Shown piece by piece: positions 8,920-18,365 of a stretch of DNA of 64,000 bases. Source of the DNA: Opitutia bacterium. Its GTDB lineage: Bacteria; Verrucomicrobiota; Verrucomicrobiia; Opitutales; UBA953. Under the pieces are notes generated by a model, which made no database searches, was not told where the DNA came from, and saw only the letters and a program-made list of their open reading frames with translations. The stretch covers positions 86,461 to 150,460 of the forward strand of contig CANCLQ010000001.1 in NCBI GenBank assembly GCA_947378845.1, written 5' to 3'. The translations under genes and the position numbers were made by a program. Every line of letters begins with the position of its first letter. The first letter of the stretch is position 1.

Positions 8920-9549
8920 ATGAAAAGTGTTGGGTCTGAACTTAAAGTGACGCCCACCTTCGAAAAAGTCCGACAACTCTTGCGCCAGCTTCCTGGCCTT
9001 GGACACCGCTCGGCTGAGCGTCTCGCCCTTTACTTACTTGTCGAGAAACCACAGACGCTGGCGCCTATACTTGAAGCCCTGCAGGCGGCTAGCACCGCTG
9101 TTAAACGCTGCGAACGCTGCGGCAGCCTCGCCGAGGCACAATTTTGCGAAGTATGCGTCGATGCTAAGCGCGATCCGCACTCACTTTGTATTGTCGAGCT
9201 CGTACCTGACCTCTTTGCCATCGAACGCTCACAAGCCCACCGGGGTACCTACCATGTGCTCCATGGACGTCTCTCCCCCATTAACGGTATAGGCCCCGAG
9301 GCACTCAATCTCTCGAGCCTCGAGAAACGCCTCAAGGCCGAGCCCATTAACGAAATCGTGCTCGCCTTAGGCAATGACATCGAAGGCGAAGCCACCTGTC
9401 ATTACCTGCGCGATTGTATTTTTAATATTAGGAGCACCATTAAGGTTTCTCGCATTGGTTTCGGACTTCCCAGCGGTAGCGGGTTAACCTTTGCCGACAC
9501 TGCCACACTGCGCAGTGCTTTAGAGGGGCGTCGTGATGTCGGAAACTAA
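8920..9549 (+). CDS. recR: Recombination mediator protein RecR
   Basis: 209 residues, close to the usual 200. It has the N-terminal helix-hairpin-helix (LLRQLPGLGHRSAERLALYLL region), a four-cysteine zinc finger at C64, C67, C76 and C79, a Toprim domain beginning CIVELVPDLFAIE, and the C-terminal RIGFGLPSGSGLTFADTATL signature. RecR works with RecO and RecF to load RecA on gapped DNA. The ATG at 8920 was chosen because the HhH region starts just after it; the frame is open 31 codons earlier without family similarity. It overlaps the next gene by 14 bases. Confidence 0.96.
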   Translation: MKSVGSELKVTPTFEKVRQLLRQLPGLGHRSAERLALYLLVEKPQTLAPILEALQAASTAVKRCERCGSLAEAQFCEVCVDAKRDPHSLCIVELVPDLFAIERSQAHRGTYHVLHGRLSPINGIGPEALNLSSLEKRLKAEPINEIVLALGNDIEGEATCHYLRDCIFNIRSTIKVSRIGFGLPSGSGLTFADTATLRSALEGRRDVGN

Positions 9550-10696
9550 TCCGCGACTGCTTTATCCGGACGCTGCTGAGTCTTACTGGCTACGCCAAGC
9601 AGAAGCGATTACACAACTTCAAGAAAATGATGCCATTGAACGGCTCACTCCCTCTGTGGCACAACTTTCGGATTTGTTCACGACCGAGCGGCCGGAGAAA
9701 AACTTTCCCGATTACTTTAATAACCCCGAGCAACTCGCTGCCTACGGTCTCTTCTTTTTACCACAGAGCTTCGTGCGCACTGCCTTTGCGATGTCGCAGG
9801 CGTTAGATTTTCGCAAATGGCAGCCGCCGCAAAAAGCGATTCGCATTCTCGACCTTGGCTCAGGTCCAGGTTCGTGCGGCACCTCTGCAGCGTGGCAACT
9901 ACAAGAGCGCTTTTCATCAGCCGTCGATTTATCCTTTGTTGATCGATCTCCGTCTGCCTTGGTTGCAGCTGAAAATTTCGCTCAAGCAGTGTTAAAAAAT
10001 ACCACTAAAATCAGTTCTCGTATAGGTGATGCGAGCCGACCCGAGACATGGCAGCCGGGTTCATTCGACATTATAATTGCTGGCTTTGTCCTAAATGAAA
10101 TGAGCCGTCTAACGGAGAAAGATTTGCTCCAATGGGTTCAATCGATGTCGAAGGCTCTGAATCCAGGCGGACTCATACTCATACTCGAACCTGCGCTCAA
10201 GATCACCTCTGAGAGACTTCAGAGATTAAGTGATTCTGTCGTGCTGCATAAAATTATCTCACGTATCGGCCCCGACCTCGATGACTCACCTTGTCCGCAA
10301 CTAGCCACAGGCATTCACTGGTCGCACGAGGTACGTGCTTGGACTATACCATCTGCTACCGAGCTGATTAACCGCAAACTGCATCGCGACCTCCGTGAGA
10401 TACGTTTTTCTTTCTCAGCTTTTTCAAATCAATCACTTCCACCTGTTCCGACCAACGCGTTACGCATCGTCTCGGATATTCAAATTATAAAAGGCTTAGT
10501 GCGTTTCATCGGTATCGGTCGTGGTGCACTACAAACAATTGAGATCTCGACGCGTGGTTTATCGAAGCATGACATTAAAATTAAGGCCGCCTCGATTGAA
10601 CGTGGAGACACTGTCGCACACTCTTTGCCAGTGGCCAGCAAGGTTCGTTTGCCTGATTTCGACTCGTTGCAGATTATTTGGTCCGGACAGAGCTAA
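9536..10696 (+). CDS. Rsm22-like SAM-dependent methyltransferase
   Basis: Class I methyltransferase with motif I ILDLGSGPGS (about 104-113), an acidic strand end FVDRS and motif IV region DIIIAGFVLNEM. The preceding YGLFFLPQSFVRTAF segment is typical of Rsm22-family proteins, which act on or near the small ribosomal subunit. The family's cysteine-rich stretch is reduced to SPCPQL...HWSH, so the metal site may be lost. GAGGGG sits 7 bases before the ATG at 9536, inside the end of recR, a clear Shine-Dalgarno that picks this start over the GTG one codon earlier. Substrate is inferred only from family. Confidence 0.75.
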   Translation: MSETNPRLLYPDAAESYWLRQAEAITQLQENDAIERLTPSVAQLSDLFTTERPEKNFPDYFNNPEQLAAYGLFFLPQSFVRTAFAMSQALDFRKWQPPQKAIRILDLGSGPGSCGTSAAWQLQERFSSAVDLSFVDRSPSALVAAENFAQAVLKNTTKISSRIGDASRPETWQPGSFDIIIAGFVLNEMSRLTEKDLLQWVQSMSKALNPGGLILILEPALKITSERLQRLSDSVVLHKIISRIGPDLDDSPCPQLATGIHWSHEVRAWTIPSATELINRKLHRDLREIRFSFSAFSNQSLPPVPTNALRIVSDIQIIKGLVRFIGIGRGALQTIEISTRGLSKHDIKIKAASIERGDTVAHSLPVASKVRLPDFDSLQIIWSGQS

Positions 10697-10700
10697 GGAG

Positions 10701-10801
10701 CTGCGGTTACATGGTTGTCACATTCGACACCGAAATAACACCCTAAACCGCAGTAAATGCAGTTAATTCTACCTGAGTCAGCCTAGTCGTTACTGACAAC
10801 C
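10701..10801. promoter_or_regulatory. Two interlocking inverted repeats upstream of ppk1
   Basis: The 134-base gap before ppk1 holds two perfect 8-base inverted repeats: CTGCGGTT (10701-10708) with AACCGCAG (10746-10753), and GGTTGTCA (10713-10720) with TGACAACC (10794-10801). Because the arms interleave, RNA could fold into only one of the two stems at a time. This could be an attenuator-like leader or protein-binding sites, or chance. No gene is visible in this gap. Confidence 0.3.
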
Positions 10802-10830
10802 ACAGATTAAAGACTCAGAGTGCACTTCGC

Positions 10831-12900
10831 ATGTTTAATCGCGAACTGAGTTGGCTTAGCTTTGATCGTCGGGTCCTTGAATTGGCCGAGGATAGCACTG
10901 TGCCACTCCTTGAGCGCGTTCGATTCCTCTCGATTGTAAGTTCAAATCTAGATGAGTTTTTCGAGATTCGTGTGGCTGGTATTATGCAACAGGAGGAGTC
11001 AGCCAGCCATCCTGCTACTCGTGAGTTTCTTCAAGAAGTACTCCGCCGGGCTCATGACTTAGTGGATGCTCAGCAAAAATGCTGGCACACTCAAATCCTT
11101 CCTTCCCTTGCGAATGAAGGAATTAATTTCCGTGTTAGTGGTAAATTTAGTAAAGACGAACAACGTGAATTGTCTGAGCGTTTTGACCGCGACATCTTAC
11201 CTGCGCTGACACCGTTAGCCATCGATCCCTCCCACCCTTTTCCGGTTTTAACTAATAAGGGGCTCTATCTCTTGGCTCTGTTGCGTGATCCGGAAACCAA
11301 AGAGAGTCGTCGAGCAGTTGTTCCAATTCCTCGGGTACTCCCTCGCATTCTTGCAATCGGTAGCGGCAACCAACGGGCCTTCACTTTGTTAAGCTACGCC
11401 ATTCAGTTATTCATTGAACGACTCTTCCCAGGACTTGAACTTTGTGGTTCCTGGGCGTTTCGAATCACACGCAACAGCGATCTTTACGTCGACGAAGAAG
11501 AGTCAGGCAACTTACTCGAAGCGATTGAAGAAGAGATCAGAAACCTCAGAAAAGGTGCACCCGTACGACTCGAAATTGAATCCAGCGCCCCTCAAGAAGA
11601 ACTCACATGGTTACTTAAGTCCATCGGCCTCAGCCCCGAAAATGCATTCATGACCGACGGGCCAGTTAACATGATGCGCCTCAGCAGCCTCATTGATTTA
11701 GTCCCTCGCCCGGATTTACTTTACCCGCACTTCACACCGACTACTCCGGTTGAATTCTCAGAACCTAATAAGATTTTTAGTCGCATCGCGAAACAAGACA
11801 TTCTGCTGCACCACCCTTACGAATCCTTCACGCCTGTTGTAGACTTCATTCGCCAAGCAGCGAGCGATCCAACCGTGGTTGCAATTAAACTCACTCTCTA
11901 TCGCACAAGTGGCGATTCGCCCGTCGTCGAAGCACTCAAAGAAGCTGCGCGAAACGGCAAACAAGTAACCGCACTCGTGGAGTTGAGGGCACGATTCGAT
12001 GAGCTGAACAACATTGAATGGGCGCGACAACTGGAAGAAGCTGGTGCACACGTTGTTTATGGCTTGGCTGGATTAAAGACGCACTGCAAAGCCTGCCTCA
12101 TTGTTCGTCAGGAGAAAAATGGCCTTCGTCGTTACGCCCATCTGGGTACAGGAAATTATAATCCTAAGACCGCGCGACTCTACACCGACTTCTCGTTATT
12201 CACTGCTGACGAAGAAATCACTGCCGACGTCGGCCTGCTCTTTAACGTTCTCACCGGAAACCTCTCCAAACCAAACTTTAAGCACCTATACGTTGCACCG
12301 TTTTACCTTCAACGTGGCATACTTGATTTAATTGCTTCCGAAACCTCCGCGGCGCAAGCCGGTCGAAAGGCATCCATCTTCGCCAAAGTTAATAGCCTCG
12401 TTGATCCAGATGTAATCAAGGCCCTCTACCTTGCGTCACAAGCTGGAGTTAAGATTGAACTAATTGTTCGCGGAATTTGCTGTCTAATTCCAGGTGTTGC
12501 CGGAAAGAGTGAAAATATTCGCGTGTACAGTGTTCTTGGAAGATTCCTCGAACACAGCCGTCTCTTCCGTTTTGAAAATTCAGGGGGTGAACCCGTTATT
12601 CTCTTGGGTAGTGCTGACTGGATGCCGCGCAATTTCCTTCGTCGAGTGGAGTGTGTGTTCCCTCTTAAAGATAAACTCTTACGCAAACGAATCGAAAAGG
12701 AGATCACGCAGACCTACGCGACATGCTTGGGCGACTCTAAAGAATTGATCGCAGATAGTTCTTATGTTGCTCGCCAACCTGAAGGAAGAAAAGCTAAGCA
12801 GGCCCAAGAGGTTTTCCTTGAGATTGCCGCTAGTCACTCGCCTGCCATCAAGAGCGAGGCTTCGAAGCGCCCAAGCAAATCCGCTCAACGGCAGCGTTAA
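10831..12900 (+). CDS. ppk1: Polyphosphate kinase 1
   Basis: 689 residues, the usual PPK1 length. It starts with the family signature FNRELSWLSFDRRVLE and SNLDEFFEIRVAG, and contains the two phospholipase D-like catalytic modules. H418 in KTHCK and H437 in the HLGTGNYNPKTARLYTDFS block are the histidines expected at the active site. It makes long-chain polyphosphate from ATP. A Ppx-type phosphatase lies at 42537-43460, so synthesis and breakdown both occur within this window. Its last 53 bases overlap lpxK on the opposite strand; the C-terminal tail after about residue 650 is low-complexity and basic. Confidence 0.96.
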   Translation: MFNRELSWLSFDRRVLELAEDSTVPLLERVRFLSIVSSNLDEFFEIRVAGIMQQEESASHPATREFLQEVLRRAHDLVDAQQKCWHTQILPSLANEGINFRVSGKFSKDEQRELSERFDRDILPALTPLAIDPSHPFPVLTNKGLYLLALLRDPETKESRRAVVPIPRVLPRILAIGSGNQRAFTLLSYAIQLFIERLFPGLELCGSWAFRITRNSDLYVDEEESGNLLEAIEEEIRNLRKGAPVRLEIESSAPQEELTWLLKSIGLSPENAFMTDGPVNMMRLSSLIDLVPRPDLLYPHFTPTTPVEFSEPNKIFSRIAKQDILLHHPYESFTPVVDFIRQAASDPTVVAIKLTLYRTSGDSPVVEALKEAARNGKQVTALVELRARFDELNNIEWARQLEEAGAHVVYGLAGLKTHCKACLIVRQEKNGLRRYAHLGTGNYNPKTARLYTDFSLFTADEEITADVGLLFNVLTGNLSKPNFKHLYVAPFYLQRGILDLIASETSAAQAGRKASIFAKVNSLVDPDVIKALYLASQAGVKIELIVRGICCLIPGVAGKSENIRVYSVLGRFLEHSRLFRFENSGGEPVILLGSADWMPRNFLRRVECVFPLKDKLLRKRIEKEITQTYATCLGDSKELIADSSYVARQPEGRKAKQAQEVFLEIAASHSPAIKSEASKRPSKSAQRQR

Positions 12901-14053
12901 AGCCTTCGGCGTCGCCCAAGATATCAACCTCTAACCGCACATACATAAGCGGTATAGGTGGACGGAAACGTGATTGCAGACGCACGGCATCTTTCTCCGT
13001 TGTTACAATCATATCCGCCTTTGTTCGGAGCGCGGCCTCAAGCACTTCATCTAAATCTTCGTCGCTAAACGAATGGTGATCCAGGAAGCGTCGATTAGAA
13101 ACCAAGATTGCACCCTGCTTTCGTAATGTGTCTTCAAAGCGTTCAGGCGTAGCGATACCTGAGAACGAAGCGACTCTCTTGCCTTGCAGGAATGTGAGAG
13201 GCATGCGTTGCGGGCCATCGATCTCGACTAATTCCTTTGGACTGTGGGCACAGGCAATAATTTCGACCTTGGGGTTATAGCGTCGAATTTGCGCCACTAA
13301 CTCCGGTGCTGGTGGACCGCTTGATTTTGTAACAAATATATATGAAGCGCGGCTCAGGTTTTGCACCGGTTCACGTAAGATGCCGCGTGGCAAAAGTTTT
13401 CCGTTACCAAATGGGTCGTAGCTATCGACTAACAATAAATTGATCTGTCCGCGCAGCGGAAGGTACTGCAAACCATCATCGAGTAAAATCGTGTCGACCC
13501 CGAAGCGGCGCAATGCGAAGCGTCCGCCTTCGACTCGATCGCGATCCACCACCACTACGACTCCATCGGCAACTAAGTTAGTCGCTAACATGAATGGCTC
13601 ATCGCCCGCCTCAGCTGGGCCCGCTAGAACGCTTTTTCCGTCCGACACCACCAATGGTTCTGGACGCTGCCCTTGGGTCAACCAGCGCCAAAAACGCTTC
13701 GGCATCGAGTCCGATGCACCTTTATATCCTCGAGATAAAATCGCGACCTTGCGACCCCTCCGAGCCAGGACTTGTGCCATTTTCATCACCACTGGGGTCT
13801 TGCCGGTGCCCCCAACGGTTAAATTTCCAACGACGACCACCTTACACCCTAGGGGCGTGTCCCGGAATAGTCGGTTACGATAGAGCCATAAACGCAGTCG
13901 AACGATTCCTTCAAAAATCCACGATAATACTAACAAAAACACTCTTAATACCGACGGAAAGAAGCCCTTTTCACGTTCATAAACCACCTCGACTGCGTAG
14001 GCCATTAACGCGTCTTTAAAGGTCGAAAAAAATCCTCGGTGATTGGCCGTCAT
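12848..14053 (-). CDS. lpxK: Tetraacyldisaccharide 4'-kinase (lipid A biosynthesis)
   Basis: Inner-membrane kinase that phosphorylates the 4' position of the lipid A precursor. An N-terminal hydrophobic anchor (about 33-60) precedes the LpxK P-loop [11 protein letters not shown] (77-87); [16 protein letters not shown] and LLDDGLQY follow in family order, and TTEKDAVRL near the C-terminus is typical. At 401 residues it is longer than the common 320-350, with both termini extended. The last 18 codons overlap the end of ppk1. It is divergent from panD, with start codons about 70 bases apart. Presence of lpxK implies a lipid A outer membrane. Confidence 0.95.
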   Translation of the reverse strand: MTANHRGFFSTFKDALMAYAVEVVYEREKGFFPSVLRVFLLVLSWIFEGIVRLRLWLYRNRLFRDTPLGCKVVVVGNLTVGGTGKTPVVMKMAQVLARRGRKVAILSRGYKGASDSMPKRFWRWLTQGQRPEPLVVSDGKSVLAGPAEAGDEPFMLATNLVADGVVVVVDRDRVEGGRFALRRFGVDTILLDDGLQYLPLRGQINLLLVDSYDPFGNGKLLPRGILREPVQNLSRASYIFVTKSSGPPAPELVAQIRRYNPKVEIIACAHSPKELVEIDGPQRMPLTFLQGKRVASFSGIATPERFEDTLRKQGAILVSNRRFLDHHSFSDEDLDEVLEAALRTKADMIVTTEKDAVRLQSRFRPPIPLMYVRLEVDILGDAEGFNAAVERICLGASKPRS

Positions 14054-14121
14054 ATCGAACTAAGATGCAAACTTGTTTGACGCAGACAGGCAACCCGATT
14101 GAGAAGGGACAACTCTGGGCC

Positions 14122-14526
14122 ATGCTTTACCACCTGTTGCGCACTAAGTTGCTCCGCGCCGAAGTCACCGGTGCTCGCCTCGATTACGAGGGCTCCTTAG
14201 CCATCGATAGTGAGTTAATGGCGCTCGTGGGTATGCTGCCTTACGAGAAAATTTTGGTCGGTAACATCGCCAACGGAGAACGCTTTGAGACCTACGCCAT
14301 CCCTGCCCCTGCAGGTACTCGCGAGATCTGTCTCAATGGCGCGACCGCCCACCTCGGCGAGGTCGGAGATCTTCTAGTAGTAATGACTTTTGCCGAAGCC
14401 ACTGAAGAGGAAGCCAAAAACTGGAAACCTCGCACAGTCACCCTTTCCGATAAAAACAAACGAGTCGTCCGAATTGAAAATCCCGACGTCTCAGCCAATC
14501 TCCTTAAAACCTTTCACACTAAATAA
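14122..14526 (+). CDS. panD: Aspartate 1-decarboxylase (pyruvoyl-dependent)
   Basis: Makes beta-alanine from aspartate for pantothenate and coenzyme A. The self-cleavage site Gly24-Ser25 in DYEGSLAID is at the same position as in E. coli PanD, where Ser25 becomes the pyruvoyl group. [10 protein letters not shown] and [11 protein letters not shown] are further family blocks. The frame is open 19 codons upstream, but the ATG at 14122 gives 134 residues and puts the catalytic serine at the conserved position. The aminotransferase gene begins 9 bases after the stop and may share a transcript. Confidence 0.95.
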   Translation: MLYHLLRTKLLRAEVTGARLDYEGSLAIDSELMALVGMLPYEKILVGNIANGERFETYAIPAPAGTREICLNGATAHLGEVGDLLVVMTFAEATEEEAKNWKPRTVTLSDKNKRVVRIENPDVSANLLKTFHTK

Positions 14527-14535
14527 TCCAAAACC

Positions 14536-15615
14536 ATGAGCTACCGTCTTTATATTCCCGGACCCCTGACTATCTCAGAGTCCATCACCAAGGCCATGGG
14601 CAAGCCCATGGTTGGCCACCGCTCTAAAGACTTCGTTGCACTCTATGAAGACATGCAGCCGAAGCTTAAGAAGATGTTTATGACCCAAGACCCTGTTTAC
14701 TTGGGCACCAGCTCAGCTTGGGGTGTGATGGAAGGTGCACTTCGCAACGTATGCCGCAAGGGCGTGCTCAATTGCATGAACGGCGCCTTTTCAGATAAGT
14801 GGAACGATGTGGCTAAGCGCTGCGGTAAATATGCCGAAGCCCTTCAGTTCGATTGGGGCAAACCCGTCGACCCCGCAGCCGTCCGCCAAGCCCTCGCAAC
14901 CGGCAAATTCGACTGTATCACATTCATCCACTCCGAAACTTCGACCGGCACGCTCTCGCCGATTGCCGACATCATGGCTGTGGTGCGCGAGTTTCCTGAT
15001 GTGATTTCAATCGCAGACTCCGTAAGCTCCTTCTCCACCCTACCTATTAATAAGGACGAACTGGGAATAGATATTCTCCTCACTGGCTCACAAAAGGCCT
15101 TAGCGTTGCCTCCAGGCTTGGCAATCTTCGCCGTCAGCGAACGTGCCCGCGAACGTGCTAAGCAAATGTCGGATCGCGGCTACTACTTCGATCTTATCGA
15201 GTTCCACGATAACCACACCAAGGGCATGACCCCTTCGACTCCATGCATCTCGTTGCTCTTCGGACTCCAACAACGCCTCATCGAAGTCGAAGCTGAAGGA
15301 TTAGAAAACCGCTTTCAACGTCACCGCCGCTTGAATGAACAAGTGCGCGCGTGGGCTTTTGGTAAGGGCTTCTCTCTGCTGCCTGAGGCTAAATTCGCAA
15401 CCCGCGGACTCAACTGCTTTAAGAACGATCGCAACGTCGACCTCGAGCGACTCAATAAAATCCTTAAGTCGCGCCATAAATTAGTAATCGATGGCGGCTA
15501 CGGAAAACTCAAAGGAAAGACCTTCCGTATTTCGAATATGGGCGACGAAACCGATGCAACGATTGCGACCTTAATTGCTGCATTAAATGACGGCCTCGCA
15601 GAGCAAGGAATGTAA
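14536..15615 (+). CDS. Class V aminotransferase (alanine-glyoxylate / serine-pyruvate type)
   Basis: PLP enzyme of 359 residues. It opens with YIPGPLTIS and GHRSKDF, then has the TGSQKALALPPG block with the Schiff-base lysine K187 and the aspartate of IADSVSS (about 161). These are features of the alanine-glyoxylate, serine-glyoxylate and PucG-like transaminases. The exact amino donor and acceptor cannot be read. Its position right after panD might suggest a link to alanine or beta-alanine metabolism, but that is inference only. There is no membrane or signal segment. Confidence 0.85.
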   Translation: MSYRLYIPGPLTISESITKAMGKPMVGHRSKDFVALYEDMQPKLKKMFMTQDPVYLGTSSAWGVMEGALRNVCRKGVLNCMNGAFSDKWNDVAKRCGKYAEALQFDWGKPVDPAAVRQALATGKFDCITFIHSETSTGTLSPIADIMAVVREFPDVISIADSVSSFSTLPINKDELGIDILLTGSQKALALPPGLAIFAVSERARERAKQMSDRGYYFDLIEFHDNHTKGMTPSTPCISLLFGLQQRLIEVEAEGLENRFQRHRRLNEQVRAWAFGKGFSLLPEAKFATRGLNCFKNDRNVDLERLNKILKSRHKLVIDGGYGKLKGKTFRISNMGDETDATIATLIAALNDGLAEQGM

Positions 15616-15633
15616 CCGGACTTGACCATCGGT

Positions 15634-15647
15634 TATAATCCTACGCA
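15634..15647 (+). promoter_or_regulatory. Candidate -10 box for a leaderless topB transcript
   Basis: A perfect TATAAT at 15634-15639 lies 7 bases before the ATG of topB at 15647. A transcript initiated about 7 bases after the hexamer would start at or next to the A of the ATG. There is no Shine-Dalgarno sequence before this ATG. No good -35 is seen at 17 bases upstream (TGTAAC). Confidence 0.5.
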
Positions 15648-18364
15648 TGCGCAAGAAATCTTCGAAGAGCGAAAAAACTGAAACTGCAGCACCCGGTTCC
15701 AAGACCTTGGTGATTGCCGAGAAGCCGTCGGTTGCGGCCGATCTCGCTAAGGTTCTCAAGGTTCCGAAGCTCGGCGAAGTTTTTGAAAATGATAAATGGA
15801 TTATCAGTTCAGCCATCGGACACTTGGTGCGCTTAAAGGACCCGCAAGACTTAGACGAAAAATATAAACGTTGGACGTTAAAGGATCTCCCCATTCTGCC
15901 TGAGAAGTTTGATGGTACCATCTGCGACGACATCTTAAAGGCTATCGTCGACAACCGGAATGATGGTTCACGTTACAAACTATTGAAGAAACTTTTTACC
16001 CGCAGTGATGTGGGTTCAATCGTCAATGCGTGCGATGCTGGCCGTGAAGGTGAACTTATCCTCCACAATATCTACGTACTCATCGGACGAGAATTGCCGA
16101 TTAAACGTCTCTGGCTGACGAGTATGACCAATTCGGCCATCCAAGATAGTTTCGACCACCTCCTATCATACGAAGCTAAAGAAGGTCTGCGCGATTCCTC
16201 TGTCGGACGATCCCAAGCCGATTGGTTAGTCGGCATGAATGCCAGCCGCTTTTCCACCATCCGCATCGGTGGCGGTCGTCGTGAATCCTATTCCTGCGGT
16301 CGTGTTCAAACTCCTACCCTCATGCTCATCGTTGAGCGTGAATTAGAAATTCGTGCATTCCAGCCCAAGACATTTTGGAAGATTGAGACGACGTTCAAGG
16401 TTACCGCTGGTGAATATAAAGGTGTCGCCCAAGTTCCTGGCGTAACGGATCGCAAAGAGGCAGAACGTTTCTTCGTAGAGTCCACTGCCCAATCCGTCGC
16501 CGACGAAACTAAGAAGATTGGCGTTGGTACCATTACCGACGAGCGCAAGCCCAAGAAAGAAAGTGCTCCACGTCTCTTCGACCTTACAACTTTACAGCGT
16601 GAAGGAAATCGTCGCTTCGGCTTCTCAGCTAAAACGACTCTAGGTGCCGCCCAGGCTCTCTACGAAAAACATAAAGCGCTGACCTACCCTCGTACGGATT
16701 CGCAGTACTTACCTGAGGACCACGTCGCTACAGCGAAGTCGGTTATGCAGTCACTGGTTCAAGGACACAGCAGTGGCACACACGCTCAAGAAGCTCTAAA
16801 TAAGAACTGGGTCGATTCGGCCGGTAAGCGCGTCTTTGATAACAAAAAAGTCAGCGATCACTTTGCAATTGTTCCCACTGGCACCATTCCATCCGACCTT
16901 AGCGAAGTGGAACGCAAAGTTTACGATTTAGTTGTTCGTCGTTTCGTTGCCGTGTTCTTCCCTATGGCCGAGTTTGAAGAAACCGTACGCCTCACTCAGG
17001 TCGGTCCACATACTTTTCGTACGACTGGAAAAGTTCTAGTTGTCGCAGGTTGGCGCTCAGTCATGGGTCAGGAAGCGGATTCAGATGACGATAAGGAAAA
17101 AGAAGGTGCTGCTAATTTACCTAATTTAAATTCTGCCGACGGTACTCCGCCGCAAGGTAAGGTCGTTGAAGTGGAGATGCGTCAAGACGCCACCAAGCCT
17201 CCAGCTCGCTACAACGAAGCATCCTTGCTCGGTGCGATGGAAAACGCAGGTAAGCTCGTCGATGACGAGGCTCTTGCCGAAGCCATGAAAGAACGGGGTC
17301 TCGGAACACCAGCGACTCGCGCCCAAACGATTGAAGGTCTCCTTGGCCAGCAGTACATCGAGCGACAAGGCAAGGAACTCGTGCCTCAAGCTAAAGCGTT
17401 TCAGCTTCATCAATTCATTCACGCCAAGGGTCTGTCCTTCCTTTCTGAGCCACAACTCACCGGTGAATGGGAATATCAACTCAAGCAAATCGAACACGGA
17501 AAGCTTTCCGTAAAGAAATTCATTCAAGATATCAAAGCGCAGGTCAGCGAGATGGTTGAAAAAGGTAGCGCCGAAGTACCGCCCACTGTTGTGACACCTG
17601 AGGTACTTTCGCCTACAGATAAAAAACCTATTCTGACAAATGGCGAAAGTTACTTCTCACAGGATCGTTCGGCCGACGGCAAGAAGCCGATGCTGATTGT
17701 TTATAAAGGTATCAACGGCCACACCGTAACGCCTACAGAACTTGCCGAGCTCATAGAGAAACGTCGCATCGGTCCGTTTAACGATTTCCGCTCCATGAAG
17801 TCGGGTAAGAACTTTACCGGCTACATCGACTTGATGGACGAAGATTCCATCGTGTCATGGAAGACCAAGCCAGAACCTGTGGCTACCGACGCTGAAGCGA
17901 AGCCCAAGCGTAAGACCAAGCCTAAGGCACCCTCGGGTCGTTTGAAGGCCGTCCTCTTCCTCCCTCCTCGCGAAGGCGTGGACGGCAACCCTGACGCATT
18001 TGATGCCGATTGGCCCGTGCTAGGTCCATGCCCTGTCTCCGGTCTTCCCGTCCAGCAAACGCCCACCGCAGGCTACCGCGTTTGCCCACAGAAAGCTTTA
18101 GCTGCTGGAGCCAAGAAAACTTTCAGTCTCAACGCCGAAATGTTGAAGGCACCGATCAGCCCTGAGGATGTGAAGGCATTGCTTAATCAAGGTCGTTCAC
18201 CTCTTAAGAAATTTATTTCCCGCCGCACCAATCGTGGTTTCGAGGCCTTCCTCGTTGCCGACAAAGACAAGGGTTGGTGGTTCGAGTTTCCTCCGCGCAA
18301 GCCCAAGGGCCCCAAGAAGGCTGCCGCGGGTGAAGCGAAAGCAGACGACGGAAATCCCTTCTAA
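15647..18364 (+). CDS. topB: DNA topoisomerase III (type IA)
   Basis: 905 residues. The Toprim domain starts at TLVIAEKPSVAADLAKVL, with the acidic block NACDAGREGE (D130, E134, E136). The catalytic tyrosine is Y347 in LTYPRTDSQYLPE. Other topoisomerase III blocks are RLWLTSMTNSAIQ, GRVQTPTL and the RYNEASLLGAMENAG/RGLGTPATRAQTIEGL pair. After about 620 the protein carries topoisomerase C-terminal repeats such as FISRRTNRGFEAFLVAD and a basic tail. It relaxes negatively supercoiled DNA and can decatenate single-stranded crossings. The stop is one base from the end of the convergent gene. Confidence 0.94.
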   Translation: MRKKSSKSEKTETAAPGSKTLVIAEKPSVAADLAKVLKVPKLGEVFENDKWIISSAIGHLVRLKDPQDLDEKYKRWTLKDLPILPEKFDGTICDDILKAIVDNRNDGSRYKLLKKLFTRSDVGSIVNACDAGREGELILHNIYVLIGRELPIKRLWLTSMTNSAIQDSFDHLLSYEAKEGLRDSSVGRSQADWLVGMNASRFSTIRIGGGRRESYSCGRVQTPTLMLIVERELEIRAFQPKTFWKIETTFKVTAGEYKGVAQVPGVTDRKEAERFFVESTAQSVADETKKIGVGTITDERKPKKESAPRLFDLTTLQREGNRRFGFSAKTTLGAAQALYEKHKALTYPRTDSQYLPEDHVATAKSVMQSLVQGHSSGTHAQEALNKNWVDSAGKRVFDNKKVSDHFAIVPTGTIPSDLSEVERKVYDLVVRRFVAVFFPMAEFEETVRLTQVGPHTFRTTGKVLVVAGWRSVMGQEADSDDDKEKEGAANLPNLNSADGTPPQGKVVEVEMRQDATKPPARYNEASLLGAMENAGKLVDDEALAEAMKERGLGTPATRAQTIEGLLGQQYIERQGKELVPQAKAFQLHQFIHAKGLSFLSEPQLTGEWEYQLKQIEHGKLSVKKFIQDIKAQVSEMVEKGSAEVPPTVVTPEVLSPTDKKPILTNGESYFSQDRSADGKKPMLIVYKGINGHTVTPTELAELIEKRRIGPFNDFRSMKSGKNFTGYIDLMDEDSIVSWKTKPEPVATDAEAKPKRKTKPKAPSGRLKAVLFLPPREGVDGNPDAFDADWPVLGPCPVSGLPVQQTPTAGYRVCPQKALAAGAKKTFSLNAEMLKAPISPEDVKALLNQGRSPLKKFISRRTNRGFEAFLVADKDKGWWFEFPPRKPKGPKKAAAGEAKADDGNPF

Positions 18365-18365
18365 T

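Noticed and set aside
8841..8957. Longer DUF971 protein starting at the GTG at 8957
   Set aside because: It would overlap the start of recR, adds no domain sequence, and the conserved domain starts after the ATG at 8840.
10713..10730. PHO-box-like sequence before ppk1 (TTGTCAC repeat)
   Set aside because: Only one half resembles the E. coli PHO box, and the site is part of the inverted repeats already listed.
15622..15639. TTGACC followed by TATAAT before topB as a full promoter
   Set aside because: Only 6 bases separate the two boxes, far less than 16-18. TATAAT alone was kept as a -10 candidate; the TTGACC is not its -35.
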